DNA of 64,000 nucleotides from Isoetes taiwanensis (lineage: Eukaryota > Streptophyta > Lycopodiopsida > Isoetales > Isoetaceae): the NCBI GenBank assembly GCA_021234155.1, contig JAJEKV010000022.1:5849852-5913851 (forward strand), read 5' to 3'. Under the pieces are notes generated by a model. The model had not been told where the DNA came from. It saw nothing but the letters and a program-made list of their open reading frames with translations, and made no database searches. Shown here piece after piece: positions 53,552 through 64,000 of this stretch. The position numbers and the translations under genes were made by a program. How positions within the stretch are numbered: position 1 is the first letter of the stretch; each line of letters begins with the position of its first letter.

Positions 53552-56500
53552 AAATGACACTCAGTGGAGAGAAAGGGTGGAATAGATTCAGGAGGCGGGA
53601 AACCAGCTGTAGAGAAGTCATCTTGTCTGCTATAAGGTCGTGACCATGAGTGATATATCGTGATGAGCTCTTGTCGTTCCTTGAGAGCCTCAGGAGTATT
53701 AAGACCAATTGCTTGAGTGGTGTCAATGAGGAAACCGGACTGCACCATGTCTTCAAGGGCACGGTGAGCCTCTGCAGGAACATACTGGCATTCCATTAGA
53801 AGGAGGACTGAAGACTAAAAGCACTGGCACTTGCATTCGGATTACAATAATAAATAGGGCGCTTCTCTGCAAGAGAACACAATAGAAGGCACTTCAAAGC
53901 AGCGCAAAAACCAGCTTGATTGTGAACAGAAGGATCCAAAGAGGTGGCAGCACGCTCCAAGAACTGGGTGAGACCCCAGACAGCGTGAGTAGGCAAATGC
54001 CAGCCTCTTTCGTTAGGGATATAGATCCAATTGCTGGTGCGTTCCAAGGTATCCCCTTCTTGCCAGACAGAGCGGCGAACAAATCGTGGATCCCACGGAG
54101 ATCGGTTGAAATATGAGTGGGAGTCCAATCTGCATGACCAGCCAAAACCGTGGTCCAAAACGGGAGACGCCAGTTAGAGGTGAGATATCGAGGCGTGGTG
54201 GCGCTCTCAGAGATGCATAGAGATGAGTTTGGGGTTGGGGCTGCATCGTGGTTTCTGAGCCTGCTCTCTGAATTCTCGAACAAGATCAGCATCCAAGGTT
54301 TGACACCATTGTTCCCATTCAGAACAGGGAAGCATAGTATGCACAGGAGGAGATACCCATTCCGTGGGGAACGGTATGGTTGTCCAGATAAACACGAAGA
54401 GTGTTATATCCGCCAAGATGCTGCAAATAAATCTGAGCAAACTGAATGCCCATATCTTCTGATAAGTTTTTGCGCACTTGTTGCAGAGTCTCAGCAATCC
54501 AGAGTGGAAGGTGATGAGCGAGCTCTGGCATATACTCCTCTTGGAAGGTGGTGGCTTGTGTCGGATCCTGCAAGTATTTGTTCTCAGGCAACAACCGCAA
54601 TTGAGCAAGTTCATTGCCACTAAAGACACGATGAGGCCCATTATCGAACTTGTCCATGGTATCAGCCAGATAGAAATCCTGAAGAACGTAAGCCATCGGC
54701 TGAACTAGGCGGAAGATGAAAAATTCGGGATCATCACATGTGAGAAGACCATAGACCAAGAGAGCACAGAAAAGTCCTTTATCTTCAATTGAGAGATCAA
54801 ACCAGATATTAAGGAGATCATCACTGCCGAGTGGCTCATGAATCTTGCCCATTTGCTAAATACCATTTCAGAAGAAAAGATAACGGTGTGAGACCACATA
54901 GTCTAAATAACAGGAGGGGGTAGAGAAATCCCTTGGAATTGTCAGAGCGAGCTGAACGTATGCCTCGTGTTGACTCTGAGCTTCTTCAACAGATTGGACA
55001 GCTTGGTGGACCTGATGTTCTAAGTCACGGATCTTATTATCTTTTTCAACAAGGAGACGGGACTGATCATGGATTCTTCGTGGGAGTGCGTGGCCTGTGA
55101 AGAGGAAGGGTCTTGAGTAGAGAGCTGGAGCTGAAGACTTGCAATTTCTGTGTCATCGATCAACTTCTGCTTTTCAGCTTCAAGAACCTGAGCCTGTAAA
55201 GGCGTGACCTGAGCCTGAAGTGCTGAGACTTGATTTTCTAGAAGAAATATGTGATCATCTCTGAGGGCAACTTGCTGGAGCTGATTGTTGTAATCGGTGG
55301 AGAGATCTGTATATAAGGTCTGGAGATCAGTAAGGAGCTTATCCTTATCCTGGAGTTTACCCAGAAGTTCTTGGATGGTGGTCTGCAACTGAGCTTGCTG
55401 ATCTGCGAGCGTGGTGGTCCTTTCTTGTTCGGCCTGGAGAGCCTCACGGGTCTGTAACAAAGCACCATGCTTATTTTGAAGACTTTCTTCAAGAGATTGA
55501 ACCTGTGTGGTGGCAGCCTGAAGATCACGTTGAAGAGCCTCCGTGGAATCCATGTAATGCTGGATCCCATTCATAAAATGTTCTTCAGAGTCTTGAAGTT
55601 TGAGCATATAGTCTTGGACATTTTGTTGATACTGATAGAGAGCGCGTCTGGACAGAGGAGGTTGCAAGGGTTGAACTGGTAAGGATTGGTGTGGTCGGGC
55701 AGATGGGGTAGTCTGAGAGACTTGCTGAGAGCGGAAATTTTCAATCTTTGTGGACTGAGAGGAGGGAACATTGATAACGGGTTCACATTGTTGCACATGA
55801 GGGGGAGAAGAAGACGTTGTGGACGGGAGGTTTCTTCCTGGAGGTTTTTGACAACAGAGATGATGTGTGAAGGCTGATGAATGGAGGCTTGAGAGGTAGT
55901 ATCCAGGTGAGTAGGAGAACCTTGACTAGGAGCCGGGAAACAATGGTGGATGATGGCTTGCATGTGAGCTCCCATGGCAGATTCCAAACCAGAGCTCCGG
56001 CATTACGGATGCGATCAATCTCATGAAGTAGACACAGAATCTGAGGCCAATCAATGGGATGCTGAGAGTGGATGGCCATGATAGCAACATGAAAGAACGG
56101 TTTGTTGATGTGGGTGTTCTTGATGGAGTACCCATAGAACTTGTGCCACATAACTTTACAAAGGCGTCATGGGGTTTGGCAATATTGGAGAGCTTATGAG
56201 TGGTGGCCGCATAAGGAGTTTGGCCATACTTAGTGACATCCTGATCCTGTAAAACAACCCAATTTAAAGAAGGGGTGCGGATAGGCAACTGAAATACCTG
56301 GGCTAGAAGAGCCGGAGTGAGAAGAATGCGAGTCTGATCAACCTTTGTTAAATAGTCGTTGTTGGTCTTGACCATATGAGCGACAAACTGCCTGAGTTGA
56401 AGCGGATTTGGAGCAGGGAGTTTTTGCATGGAGAACTCAAACAACCTTGTACGTTCTGCAACTTCTCGACTTGCACCTTCCAAGGGATCTCGAAGAGTAG

Positions 56501-56585
56501 GAGTAGAGAAAACCACCGATTAAAAAAGAGTCGGATCCCTGGGGACAGTAACTTGAAGAGTAGAGAACTTAGGAGAAGCAGCCAT
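53545..56585 (-). pseudogene. extra ORF of the 10.5-kb element: globular, Pro-rich and coiled-coil protein
   Basis: Lies between integrase and 3' LTR, the env-like position. Start ATG at 56585 (MAASPKFSTLQVTVPRDP). N-terminal module to about 55990: FEFSMQKLPAPNPLQLRQFV, ILLTPALLAQVFQLPIRTPS, MWHKFYGYSIKNTHINKPFF. A Pro/Ser/Gln-rich linker follows, then a long coiled coil (about 55640-55060) rich in Gln, Leu and Glu: QVQSLEESLQNKHGALLQTR, LLENQVSALQAQVTPLQAQV. C-terminal module 54852-54319 (MGKIHEPLGSDDLLNIWFDL, HHLPLWIAETLQQVRKNL) and a last piece (53796-53545) running up to the polypurine tract. A TAA at about 56519 and several frame changes break it; about 1,000 codons if read through. No transmembrane helix or signal peptide is visible, so not a typical envelope protein. 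Function unknown; structural or gag-like by composition. Confidence 0.68.
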
Positions 56586-57006
56586 GGCGATGATCAAACG
56601 GAGAATGGAGGATGGAGGACGGAGGAGATGCGAAAAGTTTTAGGGCGCGCGGCTGTTTAGGAAAGGTATTTGAGGAGTGGAAGCTGAGTCGTTGATGGTG
56701 CCAGATGGCAACAGATCTGAAAGAGACGATTGGGAGGCAAAAATTTGGCTAAGTCCCCAAGTGGTAAAGGAAGAGCAAAGGAACGGTGGAGATGATCATG
56801 GATGAATGGTAGGATGTGACAACTTGGTGAAGGTACGAGTAATAATGGCAGACGGGCGTAGGATGAAGGAATGACAATTAATACAGGCAACTCGAGAGTT
56901 GCCTATCATAAAAATGGGTGGCAGATTGTACCACGACTAGATTTGCGGCTGGATAAGGGAATCTTGAATTAGAAGGTGCATTGCATGCAACCACGTTAGC
57001 TAAAGT

Positions 57007-57327
57007 GTGAGTGGTCCACGTCGACAAGGCTTTAGGCAGTATGGCTATATAAAGCGAGCAGTGGGCGAACCGAAGACACCAGTTGGTGATGATGGACAGC
57101 GAGTGCACTATGCCCGGAACTGCAACGAGTGGATTACTGCAAAAATGAACGCTCTGGACCTGTGGAAGTTGCGCAATCGCGGCATTTCTATGGATGGCTG
57201 GTGCGGAATGGTTGAGCACCCTGACCCATTGACCAACCCCATGGAGGTGGTCATTCACCTGCGGTGGGACCACGAGCAGTGCCTCTGCCACATGCTCCGT
57301 GTGACCTCTGCTCCAAACCCGGAGTAG
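57007..57327 (+). CDS. antisense ORF in the 10.5-kb element
   Basis: Runs opposite to gag-pol in the gap between integrase (ends 57436) and the extra ORF (starts 56585). 106 codons with balanced protein composition: KRAVGEPKTPVGDDGQRV, ARNCNEWITAKMNALDLWKL, RNRGISMDGWCGMVEHPDPL, MEVVIHLRWDHEQCLCHM, stop TAG at 57325. No lesion. A TATATAAAG sits at 57045-57053, so a transcript could start near 57080 and use a Met inside (MNALDLWK or MDGWCGM). Antisense extra ORFs are known from some Tat-lineage elements (Retand, Grande, RIRE2); I cannot say whether this one is homologous. The minus strand is also open here (137 codons) but with poorer composition. Confidence 0.45.
   Translation: MSGPRRQGFRQYGYIKRAVGEPKTPVGDDGQRVHYARNCNEWITAKMNALDLWKLRNRGISMDGWCGMVEHPDPLTNPMEVVIHLRWDHEQCLCHMLRVTSAPNPE
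57045..57054 (+). promoter_or_regulatory. TATA box facing the antisense ORF
   Basis: CTATATAAAG on the plus strand, about 95-130 bases before the internal ATG codons of the antisense ORF. Position and direction fit a dedicated promoter, but a lone TATA match is weak evidence. Confidence 0.4.
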
Positions 57328-57435
57328 GGGTCCCCTTTAATGTAGGATTTTGTATATAGGGCTCAGCTCGTAGCAAAAGTATATGGGCAATGCCCACATT
57401 TTGTTTTTCTCGCGATATATAATATAAATAGTCTT

Positions 57436-60120
57436 CTACTCACGTTTGACAGAATCTGAATGATCATCCTGGTTGTCTGAATGAACTGTCGTTTCATCTG
57501 TGTGAAATTGTTTGAGGCGAAAGCCATTAACTAGAGTAGGTAATGGTGTGCCATCTAACTCAGCGAGTTTGAAAACACTTGGTTGCACAATTTGAAGAAT
57601 CTGATAAGGACCAAGCCACCGAAACTTTAATTTGCCTGGGAAATTTTTGTACCTGGAGTCATAAAGTAGAACCAAATCTCCTTCTTTGAAGGTCTTTGTT
57701 TTGAGATGTTTGTCATGCCATGATTTTCTCAATTGTTGCCCAGTAAGGACACGAAGATAAGCATCTCTGCAAATTTCATCTAACTATTCTAGTTGATAAA
57801 CTTGTTCTTGAAGTGCTACAGGTGGATTATGCACTGTGGCCAATTGAAAACGAAGAGCCGGAAGAATATATTCAAGGGCATAAGAGGCTCTTGGCCAAAC
57901 CAATTTGAAAGGAGTGTGGCCAGTAGCAATTTTAAAGCTTGTGTTGTAAGCCCAGAGAACTGTAGGTAGTTTGTCTTGCCAATCCGTGCGAGAAGCATCA
58001 CATATTTTCTTCATAATAGTAATGAGGGTCTTATTAGTGCTTTCAGCCAAACCATTCCCTTGAGGATATTAAGGTGTGCTTTTTCTGTGATGGATATGTA
58101 AATAATCCGTCAGCTCCTTGATGGTGTGATTGACAAAATGAACTCCACGATCACTGACTAGTTCCGTGGGACAACCGAAACGCGTGATGATATGCATGTA
58201 GGACTTTGGCCGTACTGGCAACAGTGTTGTCAGGAAGTGCACAGGCCTCCTCCCACTTCGTGGCATAATCCGTGAGAACCAAAATATAGCGGGCACGGGT
58301 GTGCCGCGCAGGAGGATCTATGGGCCCCACAAAGTCCATGCCCCACTTGCTGAAGGGTAGCAGGGTGGCAACCGGCGTCAAGGGTAGAGCGTCACGGGCC
58401 GTAGGCCGACCCACACGCTGACAGTCACACGTGTGGGCATGAGCATGGGCATCCTTGAAGAGCGTGGGCCAAAAGTAGCCTTGCTCGAACTCTTGCAGAA
58501 GGGAGCGAACTCTTGCAGAAGCAGGACCCAACGAGCAATGCGACCCGTAGGTGTGGCTTTGTTGATCAAATAGAGAAGAGCTTAATGATCGACAAAGAAC
58601 TTGATCTTGCTTCCCAACAAATAATGACGGAAGCATTGGACACAAAAAACTAAGCCCAATGCTTCCCGCTCCGTGACAGGATAATTTTGCTCCGCAGGAT
58701 TGAGTTTGCGGCTGGCATAGCGGATGGGTTTATCCGTGTGCTCATCATATGCTTGAGAGAGAATAGCACCAATGGCAAAAGCCGAGACATCCACATGAAC
58801 ATGAAAGGGCTTGTCCCATTGAGGGGAAACAAGGACCGGGACCTGAGTAAACAAAAGCTTCAGCTTCTGGAAGGTTGCCTCTGCCTGGGGATTCCAAGCC
58901 CAAGAGGATTCATCACCCGTGAGTTTATGAATGGGATCAGCAATGTCAGCGAGTCCAGGAATGAAGGTGGCATAGTAATTGACTTACCCAGGAAGGAGCG
59001 TGTCTCTTTAATGTTGGATGGTGCATGTGTCATCAACACACAACTGATTTTGGCAGGATCCATGGTGATGCCTTCTTTACTAACCACATGACCCAAAAGA
59101 ACACCTGAAGTGACACAAAAAGTGCATTTTTCTGGATTGAGGCTGATACCAGCCTCATCATATTTTTGAAAAACCAGCTCGAGCTTCTCCAAGTGATCAT
59201 CCATGAAGCTGTAGGCGGAGAAATCATCTTGAAAGATTTGGAAAAAGGGACTATCTTTCATATAGTCTTGAAATACAGAAAGCATGATGCGTTGAAATGT
59301 GGATGGAGAGTTTGATAACCCAAAAGGAACCACCTTATAGGCAAATGTTCCCCACGGCGGGGTGAAAGTGGTTTTGAGTTGATCTTCCTGTTTGATGGAG
59401 ATCTGATTGTACCCTGAAAAGCCATCCATGAAAGAGTACGTCTCGTGACCAGTGACCTCTTCCAGAACCTGGTCTGTGAAGGGTAGCGAGAAATGATCCC
59501 ATTCTGTGGCCTGATTTAATTTCCTGTAGTCCACGCAAACACGAATTTTTCCATTATGCTTGAGAGCAATGACGCGGTCACGATAGTTGGGGTTGAGTCG
59601 GTACTGTCGTTGCTAGATTGGGCGTGCATCAGGTTGGGTAGGAATGGTCAGTTCCCCAAACTCTTTTTTGATACCCCGAAGGTCTTTATAGCTCCATGCA
59701 AAGATATGTTTGAATTTTTTGAACAAAGTGATAGCGCGAGCTTTATAAGTTGGCGGAAGATTGGCAGCCAAGCGGATGGGTTGATTTTCTCCAAGATCCA
59801 TGACTCCACATCAGGAGTTTGAATGTGTAGGACAACCTCCGTGTCCTTAACAACATGAGCAGGTGGTTGGAGCATCACCGGAGATGCAACATTTTGTGTA
59901 GTAAAGAAAAGAGGCTGCTGCGTATCATCAAGCAAAGGTTGCTTCATGACAGCATGAACATCCACAACTTCAGAAGGAGCGTCTGTGTCGGAAAAATGAT
60001 CAAGGCATTGAATGTGATTGCAGGGAACCAGGTAGGGGTCAAGCAGAGCTGCCACAACCTGGTCCTGATCAAGGGTCATCTCACCCCAAGGATCAGCATA
60101 CTCAGGGTAGGATGAGAGAG
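57436..60120 (-). pseudogene. pol of the 10.5-kb element: reverse transcriptase, RNase H, integrase
   Basis: Linker (60079-59640, ARAITLFKKFKHIFAWSYKD), then reverse transcriptase from VCVDYRKLNQATEWDHFSLP through FMDGFSGYNQISIKQEDQ and FGLSNSPSTFQRIM to QIFQDDFSAYS (about 59240). The residue before DD is Gln, where Val, Leu or Met is usual. RNase H after a frame change: FHVHVDVSAFAIGAILSQAY (58800). Integrase: CDCQR, core KWGMDFVGPIDP, VSDRGVHFVN, GNGLAESTNKTL (D, D, E kept) and the C-terminal GPYQILQIVQPSVFKLAELD. No chromodomain, unlike families A and B. Breaks: stop at about 59615, frame changes near 58860, 58560 and 58290, stops near 58068 and 57783. Few enough that the element was probably active not long before decay. 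Confidence 0.9.
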
Positions 60121-60309
60121 GCAGACTCGCAGGTGGAGCCTGGACCTGATAGTGTTTTGAGCGTCTTCAGAATCACTATCGGAGAGCAAGGGTTCAGCTT
60201 GTTCAACAGAAATTAGCTTGCCCATTTCCAAGTCCATAGTGGCATTGAGAAGGCCATCAGTGATGACAAGTTGATCCGTGGCCCAATAATGAATACTTTT
60301 AGCCTGACG

Positions 60310-62890
60310 GAGAAAGGGTCGTCCAACTAGCATTTCATAGTCACCCGGTCTTCACCAGCTTTCCAAACACCAAATTCCAAGGGGAATTTGAGATCACCAA
60401 TACTGATGTGGAGAAGAGGGGTGACGCCTTGAGGGCGCGTGATATGGCCATTAGCCAACTTGATGTCATAGGGGGCACAATAGAGTTGCTTGATGCCCAA
60501 TTGCTTCAGAAGTTTGCTGTAATGAAATTGACATCACTACCTCCATCAATTTGAACGTGGTTGATCTGTTGGTTTCCCACCGTGGGTGTTGAAGTAGACA
60601 CCGCTCCGACCAGAACAGTGGGAAGGGGTAACTGTTCTTTGAGAGCAAAACAGAGTTTGAGAATAGTGGCAAGGCTCAAGGGAATCTTGATTTTGGCGAG
60701 CTCTTCTTGAAGTTCCAAGGGAACATGAGAAAATGGATGAGCAGGATCCAAAGGGGCAGGAGTCTGAGGCAAGGAAGCCGAAACCTCTTTGAGAAGCTCC
60801 AACTCGACAGCAATATTGGGATATGGATGAGAGCGTGGGCTTTTGGACGAGGAAGGTGGCTCCTGACGCTGATGAGCATGCGTGGTGGCATGAACATTTG
60901 CAAGCGTGCGGCCTTCAGCAGCTTGCATGAGCTTGAGAATACTCTGTCGCACCTTGGGCATGACATGGGGCATGAGTTTATCCAGATCTGGCGCGAAATG
61001 GACCTGTTTGGTGTCCTCACGTGGAATTGTGTCGACAGCAAATGCAGGTTGCGTGTCATGAGGTATGATCGTCAAGGGACGTGAGGCCTTAGTCTGGCGA
61101 GAAACCAAACCAACCCAGTTGGACTGCTGTACCGGAGGATTGAGAGCCTGATAAATTTCTTCTTGAGCTTGTTGATCCAGAGGAGTAGAGGACGACGCTG
61201 CTTGCTGAGGTCGTTGTTGTTGAGGTGGCCGTGGTGGCTTCTTCAGAATAGGACGTGGGCCTTGTTTGCCATTGGCGACCCATAATTGATAAGTCGTGAG
61301 TCGGACTGAGGCAGTTTGATTTGTTCCTGGAAGTTGAACTTGGACTTGAGGAAGCTAAGGGCATGTTGTGGTGGTATGACCCCATTCTTGGCAGTGATAA
61401 CACTGAGCCTTGGAAGGATCAAAAGGTTGACGGGGGCCTTGACCCCTAGATTGTTGCGGTTGTTGAGCTTGTTGATATTGCTGAGGGAGATACGATTGTT
61501 GCTGCTATGGCGTGGTTTGCACCTGGAAAACTATTTTCTGTCTGAAAGATGTGGGATGTGAACGTGTCCACTCTTCAGTGGCATGATTGCACATGCTGCA
61601 GCGTTTACAATGGGGAGGACCATTGGTGGAGTTGCACTCATTGGCAAGATGACCTTGATATTTACAGATGCGACACCAAATCTGAGTGCGTTAGGGGGCA
61701 GATTGTTGAGGCTGAACCGCATTCTGAGGAACCATGACGGGAGGCATGAAAGGTAGTTCCGTGAGGGCAACACCTCGTGAGGAGACGTTGACTGAGTGGT
61801 TGACTAATTCGATAGCCTACTCCAAAGTCTTGGGACGCAGGTACTCGGTCATGAGATGAATGGCAGGAGGAAGGCCTTGCAGAAACCAGACAAGAATCTG
61901 GCTTTGCATGGGGTACTCCTGGAGCTTGCTGACCAGAATGTGAAGGCAATCCGCGAAATCACGCGCAGACTCCGTGGGCTGTTGCTGAAGATCATTGAGT
62001 TGTTTCAGCAGTAGCTGATCATCGTCCGTGGTGCCATAATGGGAGAGAAACGCAGTCTTTATCTCTTGCCAGTTTTATTTCCAATGGCTTTTTTTGGCCA
62101 TGAGCTGATGAGAAGCGCCTCGCAGCGTGGTGGAAAAAATGTGGAACTTGAGTTGAGGGTGAGCGTGGCTATTGAGGATAGCCAACGCCTCAAATTCCTC
62201 CATGTGAGCTTGTGCACTTTGATCCAGAGGCTTCCCTTTAGTATTCCCGAAGGTGGGATGCGTCAGCTTAAGATTTTGAACAGGAGAGGGAGGCGGACCT
62301 TGCGCATATACTGATGGAGCATAAACGGGAATATAGCTTTGTGGCACATCCATGGGCTGGGAACAAGGCGGCATAGGAACAGAAAAAACCGGAGGGCCAG
62401 AGAGAGGAGCATCTTGTGGCAAAGGACCATGTGAGCCTTCCTCATTAAGCTTGAGATCAGTAAGATTGTAGACAGGGAGAGTATGTTGAAAGGATGGGGA
62501 GCTCTGATATTCATGGACGTGGGGAGGGCCAAAAGAGACATGTGGATAGCCCATCCCTGAAGGGGGAGAAGAAGGTTGCGAAGGCAGAGGTGTGTGACCG
62601 GAGGGGATATGAATGTAGGTGCTTTCAGGAGTTTGGAAATAATGAGGAGTGGGCTGGACCGGTGTATGATATGGCGACTGGGGCTGAGAGCAATGCTTAC
62701 AGATAGGGGGAGACCCTGGGCGAGAATGAACACGAGGAGTAGGCGTGCCGACTGAGCTCTTGAGCGGACACGGCCTCCCAAATATCATAATCAGTGCCGT
62801 ACATGTCTCGAGCAGCTTCTCTACGATGATGGCGCTCCAATCGAGCCGTTGGCAAAGGAGTTCTTCAGGAGTGAAAGCACGAGCAGACAT
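60310..62890 (-). pseudogene. gag and protease of the 10.5-kb element
   Basis: Start ATG at 62890 (MSARAFTPEELLCQRLDWSA), 28 bases below the primer site. A Pro-rich region (62740-62280) leads to the gag core (HMEEFEALAILNSHAHPQLK, then FADCLHILVSKLQ, VWFLQGLPPAIHLMTEYL), and to three knuckle-like motifs: CRICKYQGHLANEC, a damaged CKRCSMCNHATEEW (last Cys is Trp), and CYHCQEWGHTTTTC (about 61410). After a Gln/Pro-rich linker and a Ser/Pro/His-rich stretch comes the protease core VQIDGGSDVNFITANF (about 60545), where the usual D(S/T)G is DGG. Further protease sequence continues to about 60310. Stops at about 62072, 61818, 61696, 61506 and 61355 and a frame change near 60510. Confidence 0.85.
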
Positions 62891-62918
62891 AGTGAAAAGA
62901 AAAAAAGAAGAAAGATTA

Positions 62919-62936
62919 GACCCGGCATCGGCGCCA
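62919..62936 (-). promoter_or_regulatory. primer binding site, tRNA-Asp type
   Basis: Minus strand TGGCGCCGATGCCGGGTC, one base after the 5' LTR. This is nearly the complement of the 3' end of plant tRNA-Asp, the usual primer of the Tat/Athila branch, with a few mismatches in the inner part. Confidence 0.85.
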
Positions 62937-62937
62937 G

Positions 62938-63501
62938 TGTTTAGGGTCTGGGTTCGAGATCTCATGTAAGACAGCCCTCCATGAGGACCCTTGGATCAAA
63001 TAGGAGAATCCTGGCTGCGTGTCACGCGGGATTTTGCAAAAGAACAGAAAGGAAGAAATAGGAAAGAACAAACAACAAACAGTGAAGAAAATAAGACTTC
63101 CTTGATATCATTGAGTGTACATGAGCTCTCGGAAATCGAGAGAAAGACTAGAGACAAGGACTAAAACTCATCTAGAAAACTGAGTTCTATCTCTACTCAT
63201 ATATATAGTACAACGGCCTTGGGCCCAAAATAGGTTTTTGGCAGATCTCGCTACGCCAACTCCTTGATGAAAGCCTGATTTTCTGGGAATTTGGCAGTGC
63301 CTTCTATATATGCCTGGAATCACGCTGTACTTCTGCAGGGCCGTCATTTATCTGTTCTCTGTCTCTTCTTCGGCGTGGTCTTGGGCGTGGTCTTCGGCGG
63401 GGGTCTACTTCCTGATGGTTGACCTTGACCTGGTGCCTTATTCCTGCCCTGGTCCGTGGTCTTCATGAATAGTCCTGTACCTGGACGTACAGGACTTAAC
63501 A
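62938..63501 (-). repeat. 5' LTR of the 10.5-kb element
   Basis: 564 bp. On the minus strand it runs TGTTAAGTCC...CCTAAACA. A TATA motif (CTATATATATGAG, 63208-63196) is central and would start transcription toward gag. Confidence 0.95.
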
Positions 63502-63506
63502 CAAAG

Positions 63507-64000
63507 TAGTTGACACCGATAGATGAGTGAAAAGTAAATTAAAGTCAACTTCCATGAGATGGAACTAGATACTTTTGAGTGATAATTGGTCATATAGGAT
63601 CGTGCATGATAGGAAAGCACGCCTAGTCTATGGCCATTATAAGGAAGAAGCCATCCTTTATGCCAAGGATGATGAAAGGTGTAGGCATTAGTGATCATCC
63701 TAGCCATGATAGGACGCTTCTCTCAATGGCCACGATGGAAGAAACATCCTCTTCCTACGCCAGGAGATAATACTTGCATCCACTTTAATTAGCATTATTG
63801 TAAAAACCATTATTAAATTATATTATACATGCTAATGTTGTGTTGACCTTGCAGGCTAATAGACTGCATAAATGACAGGAGACTTGCAACACGAGAACTT
63901 GTGGCATATAGATGCGCATTCTATGCTAGAAGGGGAGTCAAAGTTAATAAGAATCTTTGGAATTATGATGCCATTTAAATTGTATTTGATATCCAAATTT
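63507..64000 (+). other. 3' untranslated region of the older family B copy, resumed
   Basis: Sequence from TAGTTGACACC onward aligns with 44360-44760 of the truncated copy (GAAGTAGTCGACACTGA...; AAAGGTGTAGGCAT, GGCCACGATGGAAGAAACAT, CTTCCTACGCC). No gene. The copy's 3' LTR must lie beyond the window. Confidence 0.88.

Larger units (their letters stand above)
52980..63501 (-). mobile_element. complete Ty3/gypsy element of Ogre/Tat/Athila type, 10.5 kb
   Basis: Both LTRs (52980-53540 and 62938-63501; TGTTTAGGG...TTAACA on the plus strand) and a perfect 5-bp target duplication CAAAG (52975-52979 and 63502-63506). On the minus strand: LTR, tRNA-Asp-type primer site, gag with zinc knuckles, protease, reverse transcriptase, RNase H, integrase, a large extra ORF, polypurine tract, LTR. 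RT wording (MDYRKLNQATEWDHFSLPF, FMDGFSGYNQISIKQEDQ, DDFSAYS) is of the Tat/Athila branch. By eye the LTRs differ at roughly two to three dozen of 560 positions. All ORFs carry a few frameshifts or stops, far fewer than in the host element. It sits in the 3' untranslated region of the older family B copy, whose sequence resumes exactly on the other side. Confidence 0.95.

Noticed and set aside
54150-54623. 157-codon plus-strand frame inside the extra ORF
   Set aside because: It mirrors the better-composed minus-strand module at 54852-54319; treated as a shadow.
58687-59091. 134-codon plus-strand frame in the pol region
   Set aside because: It is opposite clear reverse transcriptase and RNase H motifs on the minus strand.

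Overview
The window looks like repeat-rich nuclear DNA of a land plant. Reasons: plant-type L1 LINEs, Ty3/gypsy chromoviruses with C-terminal chromodomains, an Ogre/Tat/Athila-type element primed by tRNA-Asp, a TRIM with an initiator-Met primer site, and a small C2-domain gene of the elicitor-responsive type with plant-style introns. A Crypton-type tyrosine recombinase gene and a 'DFAENY' transposase-like relic make me lean, weakly, to a fern, lycophyte or bryophyte rather than a flowering plant. There are no bacterial operons, CRISPR arrays or organelle genes.

1-8.7 kb: the end of a LINE, then a 2.35-kb tandem duplication holding two broken copies of an unrecognised minus-strand gene, then the main discovery. 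At 6935-8405 on the minus strand lies a histone H3-like pseudogene. It starts with the exact H3 tail MARTKQTAR and ends with a divergent H3 histone fold (FED...HAKRVT...), but about 250 extra charged residues separate the two. It is decayed by stop codons and split by a 320-bp MITE; taking out the MITE and one copy of its 6-bp target duplication restores the fold frame. The H3-like gene and its neighbour share promoter layout (AAACCCTAAAA just upstream of a TATA box) and a short inverted-repeat element upstream.

8.7-22 kb: a degenerate DFAENY/SDGCAAQFK transposase-like gene, a Lys-rich orphan exon, two L1-type LINE fragments in opposite orientations (minus about 15.6-17.1 kb, plus about 19.5-21.0 kb), and a 405-bp TRIM with both terminal repeats, primer site and polypurine tract.

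22-34 kb: a four-exon C2-domain gene, a reverse transcriptase fragment of a second LINE family, a mosaic of inverted gag and LINE endonuclease, a decayed chromovirus (26.99-30.57 kb), and a multi-exon gene (32.3-33.56 kb) for a Crypton-like tyrosine recombinase domain with clean splice sites but substituted catalytic positions.

34-42.6 kb: mostly non-coding DNA with several short tandem duplications, a GC-rich non-LTR element, and an approximately 83-bp minisatellite.

42.6-64 kb: nested chromoviruses of one family (B). A 5'-truncated copy ends in a 1.5-kb LTR. Next come a LINE fragment and a truncated LTR, then an older copy whose RT/RNase H region holds a solo LTR. The old copy's 3' untranslated region is interrupted by a complete 10.5-kb Ogre/Tat/Athila-type element on the minus strand (52980-63501), with 5-bp target duplications, paired LTRs, PBS, PPT, broken gag-pol, a large extra coiled-coil ORF and an antisense ORF with its own TATA box. 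The insertion order is therefore: old B copy first, with the solo LTR and the 10.5-kb element inserted later. All retroelement genes here carry frameshifts or stops.
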